Shown here: positions 25,741 through 34,973 of the stretch, piece after piece
Layout: each line of letters starts with the position of its first letter
How positions within the stretch are numbered: position 1 is the first letter of the stretch
From: Propionibacteriaceae bacterium
Lineage (GTDB): Bacteria; Actinomycetota; Actinomycetes; Propionibacteriales; Propionibacteriaceae
DNA length: 37,454 nucleotides
Assembly (NCBI GenBank): GCA_017882685.1
Contig: JADGPA010000206.1
Location: 1 to 37,454, forward strand
Direction of reading: 5' to 3'
Notes under the pieces: generated by a model
What the model was told of the DNA's origin: nothing
Database searches by the model: none
What the model saw: only the letters and a program-made list of their open reading frames with translations
Program-made: the position numbers and the translations under genes

Positions 25741-26748
25741 ATGGGTCTACGGCGCTATCTGGCCAACAAGACCATCTGGTATCTGGGTGCGCTGGTGGTA
25801 GCAGTGGTTCTGAACTTCCTGCTACCACGGCTCATCCCGGGTAACCCGGTGGACGTGCTCGTCTCGAAGATGGGTCAGGGAGGCCTGTCCTCCGAGGCCC
25901 AGCAACGCACGTATGAGGCGTTCATGAGGGAGTTCGGCCTCGACAAGCCGATCTGGGACCAGTTCGTGCTGTACATCACGGGCGTGTTCCATGGGAACTT
26001 CGGGGCATCGTTCTCGTTCTACCCGACCCCGGTGTCGAGCCTCAGCGCCCAATCGGTGCCGTACACCCTGGCACTCCAACTTCCCGCAATCGTTCTTGGC
26101 TGGATCATCGGCAACCTCCTGGGCGCCATCGCCGCCTACAAGGGTGGCGGCTGGGACAAGTCGGTATTCACCACCGCGCTGTTGTTCAACTCCACCCCGT
26201 ACTACTGCCTCTCGATCATCCTGCTCTACGTCTTCGCCGTGGTACTCGGCATCTTCCCCGTTGGCGGTGCCTACTCCCTTGGCCTCTCCCCGGAGTGGAG
26301 TTGGGAATTCTTCTCCGACGCCGTCAGCTACTGGTGGCTGCCCTTCCTGTCGCTCGTGCTGATCAACATCGGCGGGCAGGCCGTCGGCATGCGCTCGATG
26401 GCCATCTACGAATTGGGTTCCGACTACGTGAACTACTCACGGAGCCTGGGAATCGGAGATCGGAAGATGACCGGCTACATCTTCCGCAACGCCATGCTGC
26501 CCCAGATCACCGGCCTCGCCCTCAGCATTGGCACGATGGTGGGCGGAGCGCTGATCACCGAGTTGGTATTCAGCTATCCCGGGATGGGAACGCTCCTGTT
26601 CGGCGCGATCTCCTCCAACGACTACCCGGTGATCCAGGCGGTCACCCTGATCATCACTGTGGCTGTGCTTGTCGCCAACTACATGGTCGAGATTCTCTAC
26701 GGCTTCATCGACCCGCGGATCCGTGCTTCGAAGTCCGGGGAGAAGTGA
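25741..26748 (+). CDS. ABC transporter permease (DppB/OppB-like)
   Basis: LLPRLIPGNPVDVLVSKMG, RSMAIYELGSDYVNYSRSLGIGDRKMTGYIFRNAMLPQITGLALSIG. Confidence 0.94.
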   Translation: MGLRRYLANKTIWYLGALVVAVVLNFLLPRLIPGNPVDVLVSKMGQGGLSSEAQQRTYEAFMREFGLDKPIWDQFVLYITGVFHGNFGASFSFYPTPVSSLSAQSVPYTLALQLPAIVLGWIIGNLLGAIAAYKGGGWDKSVFTTALLFNSTPYYCLSIILLYVFAVVLGIFPVGGAYSLGLSPEWSWEFFSDAVSYWWLPFLSLVLINIGGQAVGMRSMAIYELGSDYVNYSRSLGIGDRKMTGYIFRNAMLPQITGLALSIGTMVGGALITELVFSYPGMGTLLFGAISSNDYPVIQAVTLIITVAVLVANYMVEILYGFIDPRIRASKSGEK

Positions 26749-26749
26749 T

Positions 26750-27781
26750 ATGACGAATATTCAGAGCGCCGCCGTCACTGCAGAGGCCGGGGGCCCACTG
26801 GTTCCGGAGGGACTGCCCACCGAACCACAGAAGGCCAAGCCCGCCTGGCGGAGCCTCAACTTCGGCCCACGCATGTGGATCTCGCTCGGCATCATCGGCG
26901 CGGTCGCCGCACTGGCTTTCATCGGCCCGTTGTTCTACCCGTACGGGCCGGACCAAAAGGTCGGGTCGCTCTACGACTCCCCGAGCGCTGAGCACATTCT
27001 CGGCACGGAGAACTTCGGCTACGACGTGCTCGCCGTGCTGATGGCGAGCGCCCGGAACTCGCTGATTATCGGCCTGCTGGCCGGCACCATCGCTGTGCTG
27101 ATCGGTGTCGCCATCGGCATCCTTGCCGGCTACATCGGCGGCTGGGTCGAGGAGGCCCTGATGGGTTTCACCAATATCGTGCTGGCGATCCCGTCCATCG
27201 TGATCCTGATCCTGATCTCCATCTCGCTGCAGAGCACCAACGTCGCCTTCCTGAAAGGCGTCGTCGGGCTGGCGCTGGTGATCGGCATCACGGCCTGGCC
27301 ATGGACGGCACGAGCCGTCAGAGCCCAGGCGAGTTCTGTCGCCACGCGGGAACACATCGACGTGGCCAAGCTCTCCGGCGCCCGCACCCCGAGCATCATG
27401 GTCCGCGACGTGCTGCCCTATCTGGCCAGCTACGCCGTGATGGCCTGGGTGCTCCAGCTGGCCAGTGCGATCCTCGCCGAGTCCACCCTTTCGATGCTGG
27501 GCCTCGGCCCGTCGGGCGCGAACTCGCTGGGCAAGCAGTTGTTCTGGGCGCTGGCCTTCCAGGCTGTGGCCACCGGCGCGTGGTGGGCCTTCCTGCCCCC
27601 GACGATCGTGCTGACCATGATCAGCTTCGGCCTGCTCTACCTGCAGTCCTCGCTCGACGAGGTGTTCAACCCGAGGCTGCGCAGGGGCAAGAAGAAGAAT
27701 CTGGCCAAGGCCGCGGCACGCCGTGAAGAGACGGCACGCAAGCTGGCTGAGCAGAACCAGCGTGTGGAGGTGACTGCATGA
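26750..27781 (+). CDS. ABC transporter permease (DppC/OppC-like)
   Basis: SAEHILGTENFGYDVLAVLMASARNSLIIGLLAGTIAVLIGVAIGILAGYIGGWVEEALM; TREHIDVAKLSGARTPSIMVRDVLPYL. Confidence 0.94.
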   Translation: MTNIQSAAVTAEAGGPLVPEGLPTEPQKAKPAWRSLNFGPRMWISLGIIGAVAALAFIGPLFYPYGPDQKVGSLYDSPSAEHILGTENFGYDVLAVLMASARNSLIIGLLAGTIAVLIGVAIGILAGYIGGWVEEALMGFTNIVLAIPSIVILILISISLQSTNVAFLKGVVGLALVIGITAWPWTARAVRAQASSVATREHIDVAKLSGARTPSIMVRDVLPYLASYAVMAWVLQLASAILAESTLSMLGLGPSGANSLGKQLFWALAFQAVATGAWWAFLPPTIVLTMISFGLLYLQSSLDEVFNPRLRRGKKKNLAKAAARREETARKLAEQNQRVEVTA

Positions 27782-28806
27782 CCGGCATCCTGATGCGCGC
27801 GAGCAACCTGACGGCGGTGTACGCCGCCGACAGCGGCCAGGACGTGCCTGCCGTCGACGACGTCACCCTCGACGTGCCGGAGGGCCAGATCGTCGGCCTC
27901 GCCGGTGAGTCGGGGTGTGGCAAGTCGACTCTCGGCAACGCGCTGGCCATGATCGCCAATCCTCCGCTGTACGTCGTCGGCGGCACGATGGAGATCGACG
28001 ACGAGGTCATCGACCTCAGCACCCTGCACCGTGGCGCCAACGAGGCCCACCGGCCCTACCGTGGTTCCACCGTCTCGCTGCTGCCGCAGGGGGCCATGAA
28101 CGCCGTCAGCCCGACGCTGCGACTCCGCAACCTCGTCGTCGACGTGATGCGCGCCCATAAGCCCGACACCACCAAGGCTGAAGCGCTCGACAGGGCCACC
28201 GACCGGCTGAACATGCTGGACATGCCCACCCGGGTGCTCGACTCCTATGCCCACCAGCTGTCCGGCGGTATGAAGCAGCGCATGGTCACGGTGATCTCGA
28301 CCCTGCTCAACCCGAAGCTGCTGATCGCAGACGAGCCGACCTCTGCGCTTGACGTGTCCAGCCAGAAGGCGCTCATCGAGATGCTTCTAGCGATGGTGGA
28401 GAAGAAGATCATGCGCGGCGTGATCTTCATCACCCACGACCTGCCGGTGCTGTCGATGGTCACCGACCGGCTGGCAATCATGTACGCAGGCAAGATCGTC
28501 GAGAACGGGTTGACGGAGGAACTGGTGAACAATGCCAGGCACCCCTACACGTCGGCGCTGCTGTCTTCGGTCCTTGATCCAACAGTGGAGACCAGGACCA
28601 AGCACGTCCTGGGAATCCCCGGCTCGCCGCCCAACCTCGCTAATCCGCCCAGTGGGTGCCGCTTCCATCCGCGCTGCCCGTTCGCGATGGACATCTGCAA
28701 GACAGAGGAACCCGCGTTCCTGCAAGAGCGGGACCACGATGTGGCCTGCTGGTGGGCGAACGACCACGCGTACGAAACCGTCCCGATGGAGGTGAACCAG
28801 CTGTGA
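27778..28806 (+). CDS. ABC transporter ATP-binding protein (DppD-like)
   Basis: Walker [37 protein letters not shown]-terminal Cys motif CRFHPRCPFAMDIC. Confidence 0.95.
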   Translation: MTGILMRASNLTAVYAADSGQDVPAVDDVTLDVPEGQIVGLAGESGCGKSTLGNALAMIANPPLYVVGGTMEIDDEVIDLSTLHRGANEAHRPYRGSTVSLLPQGAMNAVSPTLRLRNLVVDVMRAHKPDTTKAEALDRATDRLNMLDMPTRVLDSYAHQLSGGMKQRMVTVISTLLNPKLLIADEPTSALDVSSQKALIEMLLAMVEKKIMRGVIFITHDLPVLSMVTDRLAIMYAGKIVENGLTEELVNNARHPYTSALLSSVLDPTVETRTKHVLGIPGSPPNLANPPSGCRFHPRCPFAMDICKTEEPAFLQERDHDVACWWANDHAYETVPMEVNQL

Positions 28807-29636
28807 GCGACCTCGACTCCCTTGAGCCGCGCCCAGCGACCGGCCAGCCGGTGCTCTCGGCCACGCATGTCACCAAGCAGTTCCGAGTGTCGGGTGGTCA
28901 CATCACCGCCGTAGACGACGTGAGTGTCGACTTCCACGCCGGCAAGGTGCTGGCTGTGGTGGGTGAGTCCGGCTCGGGCAAGTCGACGCTGGCCCGGATG
29001 CTGCTGCGGCTGATGCCGGTGACGAGCGGCACGATCACCTACAACGGCAAGGATGTCACCCACATAAAGGGTTCCGAGCTTCGGGGTTACTGGCGCGACG
29101 TGCAGGCGGTCTTCCAGGACCCGTTCTCCTCGTTCAACCAGTTCTACACCGTTGGGCAGACGCTGCGCCGAGGGATGGGCTCGCAGGGCCTGGAGAAGGA
29201 GACCCTCGACCAGCTGATCGAGACCTGCCTCGGCTACGTCGGGCTGAAGCCGGCCGACGCCGTGCACAAGTACCCACACCAGCTGTCCGGCGGCCAGCGG
29301 CAACGGGTCATGATCGCCCGCGCGCTCATGATGAACCCGAAGGTACTGCTGGCCGACGAGGCCACGTCGATGCTGGACGCCTCGCTGCGCGTGAGCGCCC
29401 TGAACGTGCTGCAGGACCTGCGGGCGAACCTCGGCTTGACCGTGCTGTTCATCACCCACGACATTGGGCAGGCCTGCTACCTGGCCGACGAGGTGGTCGT
29501 GATGGAGCACGGCCTTGTCGTGGAGCGCGGCACCACCGACGCGGTCATCTTCGAACCGAAGAACGACTACACCAAGCGCCTGCTGGCCGACGTGCCCGAC
29601 CTGAAGGGCAGCCTCAAGGTCCGCAAGGACGTCTGA
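28803..29636 (+). CDS. ABC transporter ATP-binding protein (DppF-like)
   Basis: GTG start overlapping the previous stop; GESGSGKSTLARMLLRL, LSGGQRQRVMIARALMMNPKVLLADEATSMLD. Confidence 0.94.
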   Translation: MSDLDSLEPRPATGQPVLSATHVTKQFRVSGGHITAVDDVSVDFHAGKVLAVVGESGSGKSTLARMLLRLMPVTSGTITYNGKDVTHIKGSELRGYWRDVQAVFQDPFSSFNQFYTVGQTLRRGMGSQGLEKETLDQLIETCLGYVGLKPADAVHKYPHQLSGGQRQRVMIARALMMNPKVLLADEATSMLDASLRVSALNVLQDLRANLGLTVLFITHDIGQACYLADEVVVMEHGLVVERGTTDAVIFEPKNDYTKRLLADVPDLKGSLKVRKDV

Positions 29637-29730
29637 CACAGGCACCGCAGCCGTAATGCCACCCTGGCGTCCCTCGCCCGGCGGCGGGCGGATGCTGCCG
29701 GTTGAAAGCCCACAATTGAAAGGTCTGCGC

Positions 29731-31098
29731 ATGGGCATCGACTTCCCCGAAGGGTTCCTCTTCGGCTCCGCCACGTCCGCGTACCAGATCGAAGGAGCCG
29801 CTGCGGAGGACGGCAAGGAGGACTCGATCTGGGACGTGTTCTGCCGGGTGCCGGGCGCGATCGTCAACGGCGAGGACGGGACCCTGGCCTGCGACCACTA
29901 CCACCGCTACGCCGAGGACGCGAAGCTGCTGGCAGACCTCGGCATGAGCACGTACCGGTTCTCGGTGTCGTGGCCGCGGGTGCTCGACAGCGACGGTGCC
30001 GTGATCGCCAAGGGCATGGACTTCTACTCCCGCCTCGTCGACGAGCTGCTCGCCAACGACGTGGCGCCGTGGCTCACGCTGTACCACTGGGACCTGCCCG
30101 CCGCGCTGCCGGGCGGCTGGAAGAACCGCGACACCGCCAAGCGGTTCGTCGACTATGCCGTTGCCGTGCAAGAGCACCTCGGTGACCGGGTACGCACCTG
30201 GACGACCCTCAACGAGCCGTGGTGTTCCTCGTTCCTCAGCTACGCAGCGGGCGTCCACGCCCCCGGCGAGACCGACCCGGCCAGCTCGATCGCTGCGGCG
30301 CACCACCTGCTGCTGGCCCATGGGTGGACGGTGCAGGCGCTGCGGCAGGCCGACCCCACCGCCAGCCTCGGCATCACGCTGAACTTCACCCCGGCCATTC
30401 CAGCCACGCGCAGTGATGCGGATTCCGACGTCGCCCGGCGCGTCGACGGCACGGCCAACCGCTTCTTCACCGACCCGATCTTCACCGGCGCCTATCCCGC
30501 CGACGTGCTCAGCGACCTCGGCGAGCTCTGGCCGTCGGGGCTGGTGCAGGACGACGACCTCGCCGCCATCAGCGCCCCGATCGACGTGCTGGGCGTCAAC
30601 TACTACACGACGAACATGTTCCGGGCCGCCAGTCCGGACGAGGCGACCGACTGCGCCACTCCCCACATCGCCGCGCCGGACGCGGTCCAGGTGTTGCGGG
30701 ACCTGCCTTTGACCGAGATGGGCTGGGAGGTGGATCCCGGCGGGCTGCGAGACCTGCTCACCTGGCTGCACACCACCTATACCGGGCCGGCCGGCACGGC
30801 ACTCGTGATCACGGAGAACGGCGCGGCCTTCGACGACCACGCCGATGCCGACGGCTTCGTCAGCGACGTGGATCGCGTCGACTACCTGCGCGCCCACTTG
30901 GGAGCCGTCCACGAGGCCATCGACGCCGGCGGCGACGTGCGCGGCTACCTGGCCTGGTCGCTGATGGACAACTTCGAATGGTCCTACGGGTACAGCAAGC
31001 GCTTCGGGGTCGTCCGGGTGGATGAGCAACTGCGCCGCATCCCCAAGGCCAGCGCCCTCTGGTACGGCGAGGTCGCCCGCACCGGCCACGTCGACTGA
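29731..31098 (+). CDS. Glycoside hydrolase family 1 beta-glucosidase
   Basis: FPEGFLFGSATSAYQIEGAAAEDGKEDSIWDVF, TTLNEPWCSSFLSYAAGVHAPG (acid/base E), ALVITENGAAFDD (nucleophile E). Confidence 0.96.
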   Translation: MGIDFPEGFLFGSATSAYQIEGAAAEDGKEDSIWDVFCRVPGAIVNGEDGTLACDHYHRYAEDAKLLADLGMSTYRFSVSWPRVLDSDGAVIAKGMDFYSRLVDELLANDVAPWLTLYHWDLPAALPGGWKNRDTAKRFVDYAVAVQEHLGDRVRTWTTLNEPWCSSFLSYAAGVHAPGETDPASSIAAAHHLLLAHGWTVQALRQADPTASLGITLNFTPAIPATRSDADSDVARRVDGTANRFFTDPIFTGAYPADVLSDLGELWPSGLVQDDDLAAISAPIDVLGVNYYTTNMFRAASPDEATDCATPHIAAPDAVQVLRDLPLTEMGWEVDPGGLRDLLTWLHTTYTGPAGTALVITENGAAFDDHADADGFVSDVDRVDYLRAHLGAVHEAIDAGGDVRGYLAWSLMDNFEWSYGYSKRFGVVRVDEQLRRIPKASALWYGEVARTGHVD

Positions 31099-31150
31099 CA
31101 CCGCAGCTGAACAGCACCCCGAACCCGACCGGAACCAAGGAGCCACGCCC

Positions 31151-33337
31151 ATGACCGACATCCAGACCAAGATCAGCCTCACCGGAGGCGTCGACTTCTG
31201 GCACACCCCCGCGATCGAGGACGCAGGCCTCCCCGAAGTGATGCTCACCGATGGCCCCCACGGCGTGCGCAAGCAGAGCGCCGCCTCCGACCACGTCGGC
31301 ATCAACGACTCCTACCCGGCCACCTGCTTCCCGCCGGCTGTCGGTCTTGGCTCGTCCTGGAACGCAGAACTGCTGGTTGCTGTGGGTGTGGCCCTCGGCG
31401 AGGAGTGCCGGGCGCTCGGCGTGGGGGTGCTGCTCGGCCCGGGCATGAACATCAAGCGGTCCCCGCTGTGCGGCCGCAACTTCGAGTACTTCGCAGAGGA
31501 CCCGCTCGTTGCGGGCGTTCTCGCCAGCGCGCTGGTGCGTGGCATTCAGACCCAGGGCATCGGCACCTCGGTGAAGCACTTCGCAGCCAACAACCAGGAG
31601 ACCGACCGCATGCGCCGGGACTCCCAGATCGACGAGCGCACCCTGCGTGAGGTGTACCTGCGTGGCTTCGCCAAGGTCGTCACGAGCGCCAGGCCGTGGA
31701 CGATCATGTGCTCCTACAACAAGGTGAACGGCACGTTCGCCAGCGAAAACCACTTCCTGCTCACCGAGGTTCTGCGGGACGAGTGGGGCTTCGACGGCTT
31801 CGTGATGAGCGACTGGGGCGCCGTCCATGACCGCGTCAAGGCGTTGAAGGCAGGCCTCGACCTGGAAATGCCGGCCCATGCTGCCCACGAGGAAGGTGTT
31901 CGCAAGGCCCTGGCCGCCGGAGAGATCGACGAGGCCACCATCGAGCAGGCCTACGCCCGCATCGAGCGGGTGCTGCGTCTCGCAATCGCCAGCCTCGAGG
32001 ACGCTCCCGAGAGCTTCGACGTCGACGCCCACCACGCACTGGCCCGCAGGACCGCCGAGCAGTGCATCGTGCTGCTCTCCAACGACGGAGTGCTCCCGCT
32101 GGCGCAGGAGACGAAGGTGGCCGTGGTCGGCGAGTTCGCCCGTACCCCGCGCTACCAGGGCGCCGGCTCTTCGCGGGTCAACCCCACGCGCCTCGACAAC
32201 GCGTTGGACGCCATCACCGCCCTCGTGGGCCACGACGTGCCGTTCGCACCGGGGTTCGTCACAGCGCCGGGCCAGGAGTTGGCGGCTTCTGCGCACGACG
32301 ACGCCGTGGCCGTCGCCCGTGACGCCGACGTGGTGCTGGCCTTCCTCGGCCTGGGCGAGAGCCACGAGTCCGAGGGTTACGACCGCGACACCTGTGACCT
32401 GCCGGCCGAACAGCTGGCGCTCCTGGAGGACATCCTCGCGGTGAACTCCAACGTCGTTGTCGTGCTGAGCAACGGCTCTTCTGTGCTGCTGCCGTTCGCC
32501 GCTCGCGTCCGCGCGGTCGTCGAGGGTTGGCTGCTCGGCCAGGCCGGCGGCCCGGCCATCGCCGACGTGCTCTACGGCGTGGTGAACCCCTCGGGCAAGA
32601 TCACAGAGACCATTCCACATCGGCTCGAGGACGTGCCGTCGTTCCTGCACTTCCCCGGAGACACCTCGGGCGTCCGCTATGGCGAGGGGCTGTTCGTGGG
32701 CTACCGCGGCTACGACGCCTCCGGCACCGACGTCGCGTTCCCGTTCGGGCATGGCCTGTCCTACACCAGTTTCGGCTACTCCGACCTCTCGGTGTCATCC
32801 AGCGACGCCGGGCTGGCCGTCGCCCTGACGGTGACCAACACCGGCGAGCGGGCCGGCCGCGAGGTCGCGCAGGCGTACGTGTCGGTGCCGGGCTCGAAGG
32901 TCGTCCGGGTGCCGCGCGAGCTGAAGGGTTTCGCCGCAGTCACGCTCGAGCCGGGCGAGTCCCGCCGGGTCGAGATCGCCGTGTCTGCGGACGAGCTGGC
33001 GTACTGGAGCGTCATCGACCACTCCTGGGTCGTCGAGAGCGGCAGCTACACCGTCGAGGTGGGCTCCTCCAGCCGCGACCTGCGGACCTCGGCCAGCGTC
33101 GAGGTGGCCGGCAACGAGCCCGTCCGCCCCCTGAGCATGGAGTCGACGGTGGCAGAGGCCATGACCGTGCCGGGCTTCGAGGCGGTTTTTGCTCCGATGA
33201 TGACCATCTTCGGCGAGGATCCCGACCTGGTGCGCATGATGGAGTCGATGCCGCTGGCTGCCCTCGTCGGCTTCAGCGGGCAGCCGGAAGACACGTTCCA
33301 GCCGGTGCTGGACGGGCTGAACGCCGCCCGGCACTAG
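31151..33337 (+). CDS. Glycoside hydrolase family 3 beta-glucosidase
   Basis: MLTDGPHGVRKQ, GPGMNIKRSPLCGRNFEYFAEDP, SVKHFAANNQE, GFDGFVMSDWGAVHDRV (nucleophile D), C-terminal FnIII-like domain. Confidence 0.96.
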   Translation: MTDIQTKISLTGGVDFWHTPAIEDAGLPEVMLTDGPHGVRKQSAASDHVGINDSYPATCFPPAVGLGSSWNAELLVAVGVALGEECRALGVGVLLGPGMNIKRSPLCGRNFEYFAEDPLVAGVLASALVRGIQTQGIGTSVKHFAANNQETDRMRRDSQIDERTLREVYLRGFAKVVTSARPWTIMCSYNKVNGTFASENHFLLTEVLRDEWGFDGFVMSDWGAVHDRVKALKAGLDLEMPAHAAHEEGVRKALAAGEIDEATIEQAYARIERVLRLAIASLEDAPESFDVDAHHALARRTAEQCIVLLSNDGVLPLAQETKVAVVGEFARTPRYQGAGSSRVNPTRLDNALDAITALVGHDVPFAPGFVTAPGQELAASAHDDAVAVARDADVVLAFLGLGESHESEGYDRDTCDLPAEQLALLEDILAVNSNVVVVLSNGSSVLLPFAARVRAVVEGWLLGQAGGPAIADVLYGVVNPSGKITETIPHRLEDVPSFLHFPGDTSGVRYGEGLFVGYRGYDASGTDVAFPFGHGLSYTSFGYSDLSVSSSDAGLAVALTVTNTGERAGREVAQAYVSVPGSKVVRVPRELKGFAAVTLEPGESRRVEIAVSADELAYWSVIDHSWVVESGSYTVEVGSSSRDLRTSASVEVAGNEPVRPLSMESTVAEAMTVPGFEAVFAPMMTIFGEDPDLVRMMESMPLAALVGFSGQPEDTFQPVLDGLNAARH

Positions 33338-33346
33338 GCCGTCAGG

Positions 33347-33372
33347 GCGCCGGCAGACCATTCTGCCGGCGC
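33347..33372 (+). terminator. Terminator hairpin closing the sugar-utilisation cluster
   Basis: gcgccggcaga-ccat-tctgccggcgc, 11-bp perfect stem. Confidence 0.8.
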
Positions 33373-33459
33373 TCTGGGAACGTCGAATCCGAGGCGGCTT
33401 GAGGAAGACTTGAGGTGGGCTTAGGCAGTTCTGCTGAGACGCTGACCTACCGTGGAGGC

Positions 33460-34497
33460 ATGCCTATCGTCCCCCCGCTGGAATCCGGTCTGTTCGGGTT
33501 CATTGCCGGCCTCCCCATGCATCCCCTGGTCGTGCATGCCGCGGTTGTGCTCCTTCCCCTCTCCGCGCTCGTGCTCGTCGTGCTGGTGTTCGTGCCGTCC
33601 TGGCGCACCAGGTACGGCTGGGCGACGATCGCCGGCCTCGCTGCGGGAACCGCCGCAGCCTTCGTGGCGAAGGAGTCCGGCGAGGCGCTGGCGGCCAAGG
33701 TGGGGCTCCCGGCCGACCACGCGCTGTGGGGCGACATCCTCGTGCCGGTGTCCATCGGGCTGTTCGTGGTTGCGGTGGCCTGGCTGGTACTCCGCAACCG
33801 CGCGGCTCGCACCTCGAGCAGGTCCATGGCGGCAACGATCACCGGCGGGCTCGCGGTTGTCCTCGCGCTGGCTGCGACAGCGATCACCGTCGTGGTCGGG
33901 CACAGCGGCGCCCAGACGGTCTGGGCGGGCGGGGTCGGTGGGACGCCCGCTCCGACATCCTCAGCATCTGCGGCCACCTACACCATGAAAGACGTGAAGG
34001 CCCACGCCACTGCCGCAGACTGCTGGAGCGTGGTCGACGGAACGGTCTACAACCTCACGTCCTGGGAGGGCCAGCACCCCGGCGGCCAGCAGGTCATCGT
34101 CGGGATGTGTGGCGCCGACGGCACCGCGGCGTTCAAGGGCCAGCACGGCACCCAGAAGCGGCCGGTTTCCGCGCTCGCGCAGTTCGCGATCGGCACCATC
34201 GGCGGCGCGAAGCCGGCGGCCAGCGCCAGTGCGTCCTCGACGCCGACCGCCAGCGACTCTTCGGGGCCGCTGACCCTGGCAGAGGTCAACAAGCACGCTT
34301 CCGCCTCCTCCTGCTGGTCGGTCGTCGACGGTGAGGTCTTCGACCTGACCAAGTGGATCAACCGCCACCCGGGCGGCGCCAAGCGCATCCTCGGCATGTG
34401 TGGCCAGGACGGCTCCTCGGCCTACCACGGCCAGCACGGCAACTCGGGTCAGGCCTCGCAGATCCTCAACGGTTACTCCCTCGGCAAGCTCGGCTGA
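33460..34497 (+). CDS. DUF2231 membrane domain fused to two exported cytochrome b5-like domains
   Basis: GLPMHPLVVHAAVVLLPLSALVLVV (DUF2231-like, about 4 TM), then two b5 domains: CWSVVDGTVYNLTSWEGQHPGGQQVIVGMCGADGTAAFKGQHG and CWSVVDGEVFDLTKWINRHPGGAKRILGMCGQDGSSAYHGQHG. Confidence 0.9.
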   Translation: MPIVPPLESGLFGFIAGLPMHPLVVHAAVVLLPLSALVLVVLVFVPSWRTRYGWATIAGLAAGTAAAFVAKESGEALAAKVGLPADHALWGDILVPVSIGLFVVAVAWLVLRNRAARTSSRSMAATITGGLAVVLALAATAITVVVGHSGAQTVWAGGVGGTPAPTSSASAATYTMKDVKAHATAADCWSVVDGTVYNLTSWEGQHPGGQQVIVGMCGADGTAAFKGQHGTQKRPVSALAQFAIGTIGGAKPAASASASSTPTASDSSGPLTLAEVNKHASASSCWSVVDGEVFDLTKWINRHPGGAKRILGMCGQDGSSAYHGQHGNSGQASQILNGYSLGKLG

Positions 34498-34521
34498 CCG
34501 GCCACCCAGGAAAGGCACCCC

Positions 34522-34971
34522 ATGAACCCCCTGCGTATCCTCAGGACCATCCTCATCCCGCTGGTATTCGCACTTCCCCTTGCGGCCTGCTCCGCCGCTG
34601 CCACAACGAGCTCCAGCGGCCCGGCGGCGACGGCCTCCGCGACCTCGGCCTCGCAGTCCCCGAGCGTGACCCCGACAACGGCGAGTGCCTCGGCCAGCCC
34701 GTCGGCTTCCCCCACGCCGACCCCGTCCTCCACGGTGAAGAGCTTCTCCATGGCGCGGGTGAAGGAGCACGCATCTGCCGCCTCCTGCTGGTCCGCTGTC
34801 GACGGCAAGGTGTACGACCTCACCAAGTGGATCGGCCGGCACCCGGGCGGACGTGCACGCATCATCGCGATGTGCGGCAAGGACGGCACCGCCACCTTCC
34901 GCGGTGAGCACGGCAAGGAGCGCGGGCCGAGCAACGACCTGAAGCGCTACCTGATCGGACCGCTGGCCTGA
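34522..34971 (+). CDS. Lipoprotein with a cytochrome b5-like domain
   Basis: Signal + lipobox LAAC (PLAACSAAATTSSSG), Ser/Thr/Pro linker, CWSAVDGKVYDLTKWIGRHPGGRARIIAMCGKDGTATFRGEHG. Confidence 0.9.
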   Translation: MNPLRILRTILIPLVFALPLAACSAAATTSSSGPAATASATSASQSPSVTPTTASASASPSASPTPTPSSTVKSFSMARVKEHASAASCWSAVDGKVYDLTKWIGRHPGGRARIIAMCGKDGTATFRGEHGKERGPSNDLKRYLIGPLA

Positions 34972-34973
34972 GC

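Noticed and set aside
24323-25828. 501-aa minus-strand ORF opposite the SBP gene
   Set aside because: Antisense shadow ORF; the SBP on the plus strand has signal peptide, RBS and family motifs.
29614-31305. 563-aa minus-strand ORF opposite GH1
   Set aside because: Antisense shadow ORF; GH1 catalytic motifs on the plus strand explain the region.
30860-32752. 630-aa minus-strand ORF opposite GH1/GH3
   Set aside because: Antisense shadow ORF with low-complexity composition; GH3 motifs on the plus strand.
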